A stretch of 30,726 nucleotides of DNA from Anaerolineales bacterium UBA3082 (GTDB lineage: Bacteria; Chloroflexota; Anaerolineae; UBA7937), in assembly GCA_002366595.1 (NCBI GenBank), contig DFBK01000010.1:1-30726 (forward strand). Reading direction: 5' to 3'. A model generated the notes under the pieces. The model searched no databases. It had not been told where the DNA came from and saw only the letters and a list, made by a program, of their open reading frames with translations. Shown one piece after another: positions 9,601 to 14,784 of this stretch (position 1 is the first letter of the stretch; each line of letters opens with the position of its first letter). Both the position numbers and the translations under genes were made by a program.

Positions 9601-10088
9601 CAGAGTTCTCGCCCGCCTATGAGGCCATAGCCGAGATCTATAAGGCGCAGAACCGGTATGAGGAGGCGCTTCGAGCCTATCATCAGGCTATCGAGGCGGC
9701 GCCCGAAGAGGTGATCTACCACCAAAAGATCGGGAACCTATGCCGTGAGTTGGGACATACGGAAAAGGCCATGGCCCACTTCAGGAAGATGATCGAGTTG
9801 CGGCCCACCAGTGGTGCGGCCCACAATGAGTTGGGTAGGCTCTATGAGGAGCAAGGGGGGTATGACCAGGCTTTAGAGGAATATCTGCGGGCCACTCAGA
9901 CCGATCCTCAAAACGGAGAGTATTTCTACAACGCGGGACTTTTGTACAAGCAACTGAAGCAGTACCCAGAGGCGGTATCGATGTTCCGAGAGGCGGTACG
10001 GCTCCAGGCTAATAACGCCGCTGCCTATAAGCAGTTGGCGGCCACCAGCGCTCTGGCCTGGGTAAATGGAGCCCTGCAGATCGCATGA
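3621..10088 (+). CDS. Giant NACHT-type STAND ATPase with about 50 TPR repeats
   Basis: A 2155-aa protein, probably cytoplasmic because no signal or membrane segment is seen. The N-terminal part is a STAND/NACHT-like ATPase: Walker A GAPGSGKST (74-82), Walker B LLFLDNLDR (141-149), a sensor-like LACREEDY (171-178), and the winged-helix ending FLHPLVQEYFAARALA (333-348) typical of NACHT proteins. From about residue 427 almost to the end it is an unbroken solenoid of about 50 34-residue tetratricopeptide repeats (unit like YHxLGxLYExxGRYEEALxxYxxAxxLAPQE). STAND proteins are ligand-triggered oligomerising switches whose repeats sense partners. The start is GTG 3621, after GAGGTGG. Its stop overlaps the protease start (ATGA), so the two are made together and the protease is the likely effector. 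The trigger is unknown. Confidence 0.93.
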   Translation: MAEYKRDGEPREATAVEEVAPILRRYRKAVQDKWGEVREGYVPLRLVEVTPEGEVIASRGTEALEASERSVILGAPGSGKSTLLAYLAYEYARQGETPFFLDLSLLAPGERLRGMVSRALTDYGLEASSSIVDYLLEEPCLLFLDNLDRVTNNYCLEELERLLSAAKGFILACREEDYPAYARWLEKVKRLKIQRFSDEDIRRYLFLQLPENMILEVEKRLRAQPELWDLVHTPLFLRGLRELLADPGAEGDWWNATSIIERAVCALLVKYKGEEVKEIEETLSRGAMKALQSGESKVDREALEGGSSGQPMVARLMVSGLLVRTPDREGVQFLHPLVQEYFAARALASQRDPEGEDAWKGDTPEWEGAIVQAYNFAPDRLDYLRCLLPHGNGSSLAALCLARNESPDGSLSLLKSLLPEVDEGTSYQLGLAFKKVGRYTDASFCLERALDGSFDLLGFAEKYGPKERTKPEQTILKRNKGVVYREMQQLDQAVQELEEALEAAGATYVDTYHELGLAYEGQARYEEALCAFRQAIALEPEVAIYHYAAGRVLSHLGRYEEAQERLEQARFLDDRHAPTLYELGLVYEKQGWMDEALAAYEEGAGLDPQEGTYLCGKGRILFLQGRKEAALESLREALAISPQRADWHHQLGSMLESLGRWEEAADEYHQATRLDPQAEYYHSLGSLATRLGRGDEALSYLRKATELLPQEAKWYGELAELLSRRGDYEEALAECQKAQELAPQEPNYLEMGARIHRRGKRYEQAAREIEKALAIAPDRASVHHEWGRIYEEQKRYEKALEEYTKARNLAPQEVEYLSSLGATYHSLGEEERSAKELQEATQLNSHSHLAHNRLGAAYESLGEKEKALAAYRKAIDLAPREATYRLHAGRLFLHFGRLQEAEQELKEAIRLAPRQAEAHGQLARVLEEQDRYEEAIGEYRRAIRLAPQEADYRRRLAVVAQRLGRLNEAKSEILRATELDPSDATLYARLGALAESDERYDEALSEYRRALDLAPQELGLRVRAAAVYRRLGEYERALEELDDLLAQGYDSGELHAERGQIYELQGGLEEAGQEYETAIRLEPEVPGYHRLKGVLLYRQGEIEEAQRELEKALDSDAVAYHQLGVICETRGDIEEAVRLYRQAVALSPENATFHSSLGLVLRNQNDLAGARAVLERAVALAPQEAELHYQLGSLYKEQEEKEKALSEYREAVELAPYESRYYQWLGRALWEAGRQDEAIAALEEAVSVAPDDPSLRGELAHLFEARGWDEEALEQHERVAEAEPEHYSRLGQILSRLGKRDRALVSLEKAVALSPDDPKAHLNLAKILELEGRSQEALEEVEKAVSLAPQDPHCHRQRGLLLLGMERYEEAKEALERATTLDPQDAQAHHTLGSLYQRQGRLEEALTPYQKAATLDPKRSAYYLSLATLLRELGREDEALATLKKAVSLDPPEAEAHYQLGEIYEGQKRYQEAMAHYEKAAALKPDQATYHRSLAGVLVPLSRWDEALTALRKATALDPGEAEGWYLLGMAQEGKGCYEEAVAAYQRAATIAPQKSIYQRSLGKALMEAGRPDEASSALEQALALDPEDLDLSFYLGQVYEAGGRLEDAYSKYEEVAGVTHSPEHWFQAGAVARKLGWYAKSAFAFQEALALRPDFAAAHGELGIVYALKGEQANAVKECQKALELQPRSAAHRRRLGVAYREIGRDEEALRELQTAQALASQEASTQYELGQTYEKMGQWDRALAAFEEATELAPREGLYLYALGVAHKKMQNYPQAISALERAVEMAPLVAEWRDALGELYEIDGRFQSALDHYLKAVDLAPQMAEYHHHAASAYRQMRRYDKVLEHLEKAIQLQPRNSRLYAEVGDAYERQKRYEEAEEAYRRVLELDPQEPMHWINLGAIQEKRGHRREAIASFQEALRLGGAYAPAYEHLGRLQENSGRFTEALENYKRATEVMPQNANYRYRVGVIRGKLGQYHEAIEELRKAVELSPEFSPAYEAIAEIYKAQNRYEEALRAYHQAIEAAPEEVIYHQKIGNLCRELGHTEKAMAHFRKMIELRPTSGAAHNELGRLYEEQGGYDQALEEYLRATQTDPQNGEYFYNAGLLYKQLKQYPEAVSMFREAVRLQANNAAAYKQLAATSALAWVNGALQIA

Positions 10089-12565
10089 AGAGAGGGGTTA
10101 TGAAAGCCAGAGAACTGATAAATATCGCCAGGCTTAGCCTGACTCTGGATGAGAGTCGGTATGCCATCGCGCTCTTACGCCATCTTCTGGCTCATCTCCC
10201 CCACTATCTGGAAGCACGGCTCCTCTTGGGCAACCTTTTGGCCGAGAAGGGGAAACTGGAGGAGGCACGCCGACAATATGAGGTCGTCCTGGCTGTCGAT
10301 CCGGCAAATTATGAGGCTTTGCAGGGAGTGCGGCTCTTATCCCGAATGCGCGCCAAGGTAGTCGCAATGGAGATCGACCCTCTTCCCGGTGAGGGGGAGG
10401 GGCTGAGACATACGTTGGTCCTGGCCGAGGCTTTGTGGAGGGGTGCGCGTTGGAGAGAAGCGAAGCGGATCCTGGCCGGTTTAGAGGAACGCCACCCCTC
10501 CTGCCTCCGGGCCAAATTGATGCTGGCCGATATCCTCTTTCGGGAGGGGAGCGACGTGGAAGGCGCCTCTTTGCTCCATGAGGCCCAGACACTGGATCCC
10601 AGCATGAGGGTGGCAAGAGAGCTCTTTGGGGGCCTCCACTCGGATTTCCTAGAGATGGACGTTGATATTCCTCTCCCAGGGGGCTTACCCCCTGGCCCCG
10701 AGGAACTCCAGGTTCTTCTGGGAAGTGTGGGGTATCGTGAGAAGGAGATAGATGTCGAAGAGGGCGGAGAAAAGGTTCCGGCCGGCCCCCTGGCTGAAGA
10801 AGAGGCTGATGTTGGGGAGAAGGCTGAGCCCGAAGCGGCTGTGACGCCTCTTGAGGGGTGGCCCGATCAAGCGCTTGACGAAGAAGGCGAGCCGGTAGAA
10901 GTTGTAGACCTCTTGGCCACTGAGGAGTGGCCCCACCAACTGCCTATCGACGAGGGGGAATTAGAAGAGGTTCCAGGAGAGAGCGTAGAAGAGAGCGAGA
11001 CGATAGTGATCCCCTCCTTGAGGAAGGATACCCTCTCGCTTAGGCCCGTGGAACTCATCGTCACTAGCAAGTTCAGACTGGCGGAGAAGTATGGGCCCGA
11101 TGGCTTTATGCGTATCGAAGAGAGGTTATCGGAGCTGGAGAGGGCAACCAAGGGCCCCCAGGTCAAGAGGGTCTATGTGGATGAAGGTAGGACCCTTGAT
11201 GGTTTAGAGCCCGTAGACCCCACCGACCCCTGGGCTATCAAAGTCCTCATTGATGAGATCGACGAGAGGTTGCAAGCCGAAGGAAAGGAAGCGAAATTCC
11301 TGCTCCTTGTGGGGGGCGATGATATCATCCCCTTCTGCCGCTTGCCTAATCCGGCTGACGATGGGGAGTTAGAGGTATGGACGGATAACCCCTACGCCTC
11401 GCGGGACGAAAACTTCCTCCTCCCTCAGAGGGCGGTGGGGAGGATACCCGATGGGAAGAAGGGAGATATTTTGCCTTCGCTCTTGGAGGTGGCCCTTGAG
11501 GGCCATCGAGAGGCCTCAAAAGGGAGGCTAACCGGAATGGTGGCTGGGCTAATGAGAGGGCTGCGGCGAGGCCCCTCTAGCCTTGGCCTCTCGGCAGAGA
11601 TCTGGCAGGAGGCCTCTCAGGCGGTCTTTGAGGCCATCGGCAACTCCAAGGGGTTGGAGATATCCCCTCCCTTCACTGACCAGGAGTTCCTGGAGCGGCA
11701 TACCCAGGTTCCTCCCCTCGCCTATTTCAACCTCCACGGGGTGAAAGAGGCCGCCTACTGGTATGGTCATTCATCTTCCGGCCAGGAACTCAACTTCCCC
11801 ATCGCCTTGACCCCCTTAAACCTGGCTTGGGCCGAGGTCTCCGGAGCAGTGGTCTACAGCGAGGCTTGTTATGGGGCTCACCTGCGAGAGGGCGGCACCG
11901 ATTCTTCCATCCCCCTCGCTTTCCTGGCTCAAGGAGCCAAGGCGGTGATAGGCTCCACGGGGATGGCTTACGGGGCGCTTACACCTCCCCTCTCCGGGGC
12001 CGATCTTTTGGGGCGAAACCTCTGGCTGGGGCTGAGGCGGGGCTTCACCATAGGAGAGGCTCTCCTGCGGGCCAAGTTAGGCCTGGTGGAGGAGATGGCC
12101 GAACGACAGGGTTTCCTTGATGGCGAGGATCAAAAGACTATTTTGAGCTTCGTCCTTTATGGGGATCCGAGCCTAAAAGCCCCCATCGTCGCTTCCCGTT
12201 CAAAGCAGCCCTCAAAGGTGGAGATCTCTTGTCCTTCCGTGGTCTGCGGGATGAGAGCCCAGGAAAGCCTAGAGGTGGATGAAGAGGTGGTGGCCAAGGT
12301 ACGCAAACATCTCGCCGAAAAGGCCCCCTTCCTGGCCGAGTTGGAGCTGAAGGTAGCCTCCCAAAGCCTCTGCGCAAAGGATTGTAACTGCGGTGGGGGT
12401 TGCTTTCTGCACCAGGCACATTTAGGGGTGAAGAAGGCACCGCCCAATCTGGTCTTCACCTCCGAGCGGCTTGCCTCTCTCCCTGGAGATGGGACGTTGA
12501 AACAGATATTCAGAGTCACCGCCGACCAGGGAGGGAACGTATTGAAGATGGCGATCTCTAAGTAG
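10085..12565 (+). CDS. TPR protein with gingipain/caspase-like (C25-type) protease domain
   Basis: An 826-aa protein. Residues 1-185 form TPR-like helices, 190-315 an acidic low-complexity linker, and about 320-700 a clan CD cysteine protease fold. Diagnostic features are LLLVGGDDIIP (407-416), DNPYA (434-438), AVGRIPDG (450-457), the catalytic dyad His551 (FNLHG) and Cys595 (SEACYG), then VIGSTGMAYG (621-630). After the protease comes a cysteine-rich stretch (C763, C767, C769, C773) and a small C-terminal domain (about 785-826) that recurs as the 71-aa protein at 18438. Peptidase C25 and CHAT domains are relatives; the strand order suggests C25. No signal peptide is seen, so it probably acts in the cytoplasm. 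ATG 10085 overlaps the STAND stop; ATG 10100 is an alternative start. A STAND-activated protease is the natural reading, but its substrates are unknown. Confidence 0.9.
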   Translation: MKRGVMKARELINIARLSLTLDESRYAIALLRHLLAHLPHYLEARLLLGNLLAEKGKLEEARRQYEVVLAVDPANYEALQGVRLLSRMRAKVVAMEIDPLPGEGEGLRHTLVLAEALWRGARWREAKRILAGLEERHPSCLRAKLMLADILFREGSDVEGASLLHEAQTLDPSMRVARELFGGLHSDFLEMDVDIPLPGGLPPGPEELQVLLGSVGYREKEIDVEEGGEKVPAGPLAEEEADVGEKAEPEAAVTPLEGWPDQALDEEGEPVEVVDLLATEEWPHQLPIDEGELEEVPGESVEESETIVIPSLRKDTLSLRPVELIVTSKFRLAEKYGPDGFMRIEERLSELERATKGPQVKRVYVDEGRTLDGLEPVDPTDPWAIKVLIDEIDERLQAEGKEAKFLLLVGGDDIIPFCRLPNPADDGELEVWTDNPYASRDENFLLPQRAVGRIPDGKKGDILPSLLEVALEGHREASKGRLTGMVAGLMRGLRRGPSSLGLSAEIWQEASQAVFEAIGNSKGLEISPPFTDQEFLERHTQVPPLAYFNLHGVKEAAYWYGHSSSGQELNFPIALTPLNLAWAEVSGAVVYSEACYGAHLREGGTDSSIPLAFLAQGAKAVIGSTGMAYGALTPPLSGADLLGRNLWLGLRRGFTIGEALLRAKLGLVEEMAERQGFLDGEDQKTILSFVLYGDPSLKAPIVASRSKQPSKVEISCPSVVCGMRAQESLEVDEEVVAKVRKHLAEKAPFLAELELKVASQSLCAKDCNCGGGCFLHQAHLGVKKAPPNLVFTSERLASLPGDGTLKQIFRVTADQGGNVLKMAISK

Positions 12566-12572
12566 GGTAACG

Positions 12573-13793
12573 ATGAGACTAGAGGAGTATCCGAGACCGA
12601 AAAACGATACCGGCATCGGCTTTCGCTACTATAGAGACACCGGTCACTATGGGGAGGACGATCTGGACTTCTGGATTCCGGAACTGAAAGCGATGGGGGT
12701 GAGTTGGCTTATCTTACTATCGGATTGCGCTCACCCTATCCCTCGGTTCTTCATCCAGGAGCTTCAACTCAACGATATCGAGCCGGTTATCGGCCTTCAT
12801 CCCCCCAAGGTCAAGCCCTTCAATCAGGATACGCTCAAGAGCGTTATAGAGAGGTACTCTCAAGTCGGTGTGCGCTATCTCTACGCTTACTATAAGCCCA
12901 ATATGATGGACCAGTGGAGTTGGGATGATTGGAGCCAGCCGGAATTAGTCAAACGGTTCATGGAGATGCTCATCCCTTGTCTCGTACGGGTGCAAGAAGC
13001 CGGGCTTTGCCCCTCGCTTCCTCCCCTGCGGCCAGGAGGGAACTACCAAGAGTCAGCCTTTCTAAGAGAGATGTTGAAAGCGATCCGCGCTCAGAAAGAG
13101 TTTCTCTTCGAGGCCTTAGCGGTCTGCGTGCAGGCTCCTCCTTTATGGGAAGGACAGGGCTTCTATCCCTTTGAGCGATACGACCGAATTATCAACGAGG
13201 AGGTGGGGCGGTCTCTACCCCTGCTGGTGACGGACAACGGGCCCCTGGAGCAGGATGAAGTTAATGCCGAAGGGGTCGTGGCCTTCGCTGCCAGGCTTGA
13301 AGAAGGGCTTCCCAGACACCTACTTAATACCTCCTTCGGCTTGCTAGCGTCGCAGGAGGGCTCTCCTGAGGCTTGGTATAAGCCTGATGGAGGTAGAGCC
13401 TCGGCTGTCCAGGCTCTCAAGGTGTTCCGGCAGTGGTCTTTAGGTGATGAGCCCGCCCCACCTCTCCAAAAACTCTCCACTGGGGAGAGGAAGGGGATAT
13501 ATCACTATCTTCTCTTCCCTCGTTGGGAATGGGGGGTCTCGGAGCGGTATTGGCAGGCGGCCTTCAACTACGTGAAGCGGTTTCTGCCCACTTGTGGCTT
13601 CGATCCTCAAGAGGCGGCCTCCGCTCACTATGTGACCATCATCGGCAGCTCCCAGGGCGTCGATGAGGTTGTGGAGGCTGAACTCCGAGCCGGCGGTTGC
13701 CGGGTGGAGCGGATCTCGGGCCTGGATGGGGAGGAGATCGAGCAGATATTGGAGGGGTTAGCCCAGGCGGGCAAACGGTTTCGGAACCTTTGA
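12573..13793 (+). CDS. Glycosidase-fold (TIM barrel-like) protein, probably inactive
   Basis: A 406-aa protein clearly homologous to the N-terminal domain of the 1028-aa fusion at 20926. Both begin with a YPRPxxDTGxGF motif and share the order of further motifs (MGxSWL, DIEPV, FMxxLIPCL, PPLxPGG-like, VGRSLPL). In the fusion, the acid/base-type motif is FREPNL with Glu108; here the aligned residue is Lys108 (YYKPNM). The later segment SLPLLVTDNG also lacks a Glu. It therefore looks like a glycan-binding rather than a glycan-cutting protein. The last 55 residues (VTIIGSSQGVDEVV ... RVERISGLDG) vaguely recall a cell-wall-binding repeat; this is weak. No signal peptide is visible, which is odd for a wall protein. 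It lies 7 bases after the protease gene. Confidence 0.8.
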   Translation: MRLEEYPRPKNDTGIGFRYYRDTGHYGEDDLDFWIPELKAMGVSWLILLSDCAHPIPRFFIQELQLNDIEPVIGLHPPKVKPFNQDTLKSVIERYSQVGVRYLYAYYKPNMMDQWSWDDWSQPELVKRFMEMLIPCLVRVQEAGLCPSLPPLRPGGNYQESAFLREMLKAIRAQKEFLFEALAVCVQAPPLWEGQGFYPFERYDRIINEEVGRSLPLLVTDNGPLEQDEVNAEGVVAFAARLEEGLPRHLLNTSFGLLASQEGSPEAWYKPDGGRASAVQALKVFRQWSLGDEPAPPLQKLSTGERKGIYHYLLFPRWEWGVSERYWQAAFNYVKRFLPTCGFDPQEAASAHYVTIIGSSQGVDEVVEAELRAGGCRVERISGLDGEEIEQILEGLAQAGKRFRNL

Positions 13794-13803
13794 GGGGGTG
13801 GAG

Positions 13804-14319
13804 ATGGAAAGAGTTGCCAAAAGTGTGCCTCTGGAAAAGAGAGCGGTGAGGGTCGAGGGACGCCAGGTGGTCTTAGGGAAACTGATAGACGAACTGGAAG
13901 GGGTGATCGCCGCGGGGTTCGGCATCCCCATGACCTCCCAAGGCCTGATAGATAGAGAGAGGTGTTTGGAGTTAGTCGATCTCTTACGCACTTCGCTGCC
14001 GGGGGAGGTGGTGGCCGCTCGACGGATTATCGAATCAGAAGATAAAGTCCTCGCTGATGCTCGGGCGGAGGCTGAGAGGATCCGCCAGCGGGCCGAGAAG
14101 GAGGCGGCTCTGATCCTGGAAGAGAACCAACTGATGCGGATGGCAGAGATCCGCTCTCAGAGCATCATCCAAGAAGGGGAGAAGGAGGCCGAACGGATCG
14201 TCCGGGAGGCGGAGAACCGCGCCTATCAGATCTATTTGCGGCTGGAGCACGCCCTCGACCTCCTCAAGGCGGAGTTGAAAGAGACGCTGGCCTCAGGGCC
14301 AACAAGTGACTTGGAGTAG
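13804..14319 (+). CDS. DivIVA-like coiled-coil protein
   Basis: A 171-aa soluble protein. The N-terminal part contains a short LGKLIDELEGVIA segment and a conserved-looking block around residues 40-75 (GIPMTSQGLIDRERCLELVDLL, then LPGEVVAARRIIE). From about 70 to 165 it is a charged, continuous coiled coil rich in Glu, Ala and Arg. This layout matches a family common in Chloroflexota and Actinobacteria that is annotated as DivIVA-like or ATP-synthase-B-like. DivIVA proteins mark poles or septa and position wall enzymes. I prefer ATG 13804 because GAGGGGG lies 5 bases upstream; GTG 13798 would touch that site. The neighbouring MraZ-like and FtsZ-like genes support a role in division or shape. 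Whether it recognises membrane curvature cannot be judged. Confidence 0.75.
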   Translation: MERVAKSVPLEKRAVRVEGRQVVLGKLIDELEGVIAAGFGIPMTSQGLIDRERCLELVDLLRTSLPGEVVAARRIIESEDKVLADARAEAERIRQRAEKEAALILEENQLMRMAEIRSQSIIQEGEKEAERIVREAENRAYQIYLRLEHALDLLKAELKETLASGPTSDLE

Positions 14320-14325
14320 GCTTCG

Positions 14326-14784
14326 ATGTTCCTAGGTACATATGAAGGCCAGTGGGATGGTGAGTATCTTGAGATGCCCCAGGAACTCCGCCCCCAGTTG
14401 GCGCTGGGGTTTGTGCTCACCCGGGGGTTGGGAGGGTGTCTCTGGATCTACCCGCTTTCTCAGTGGCGAGGTCTGGTGGAAGAACTCCATCGACTCCCGT
14501 TCAGCCGGGCTGACGCCCGGGCTCTAGGCCGCTTTCTCTTCGCCGAGGCCCAGGAGTGTCAACTGAGCGAGAAAGGTTATCTCTTTATTTCAGAAAGCCT
14601 AAGGAGGTATGCCCGATTGGAGGGGAAAGCGCTGATTTTGGGCCTCGATTCCCATCTGGAGATATGGGACACCCGTCTGTGGCGGGATTTGATGCTTGAG
14701 ATCGAAGAGGAAGCGGACTCTATCGGAGAGAGGGTGAGCGAACAGTTGCTCCTTTTACAGCCTGATGGGGGGAGAAAGCGATGA
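14326..14784 (+). CDS. MraZ-like protein with degenerate DNA-binding motifs
   Basis: A 152-aa member of the MraZ family, recognisable from MFLGTYEG, VLTRGLGGCLWIYPLSQW, RADARALGRFLF and LEIWDTRLW. MraZ has two AbrB/SpoVT-like halves, each with a DxxGR motif whose arginine contacts DNA in the division-gene promoter. Here the first half reads WDGEYLEMP, with Gly-Arg missing and one residue deleted. The second reads LSEKGYLFIS, with Asp, Arg and Pro replaced. DNA binding in the usual way is therefore doubtful, although the ring-forming fold looks intact. The usual partner rsmH is absent and the next gene is a wall amidase. The ATG overlaps nothing, lies 6 bases after the DivIVA-like stop and follows GGAG. 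This is probably a specialised paralogue of a normal mraZ elsewhere in the genome. Confidence 0.9.
   Translation: MFLGTYEGQWDGEYLEMPQELRPQLALGFVLTRGLGGCLWIYPLSQWRGLVEELHRLPFSRADARALGRFLFAEAQECQLSEKGYLFISESLRRYARLEGKALILGLDSHLEIWDTRLWRDLMLEIEEEADSIGERVSEQLLLLQPDGGRKR

Noticed and set aside
5080..10040. Regular repeats that might be a CRISPR array or satellite DNA
   Set aside because: The periodicity of about 102 bp is that of 34-residue TPR codons within one open frame; repeats are imperfect and there are no unique spacers of constant length.
3621..12565. A plain antiphage STAND defence system
   Set aside because: No nuclease, phage-sensor or other defence genes are nearby; the pair is embedded in a sigma-54 wall/division operon. 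A defence role is not excluded but is not the best reading.
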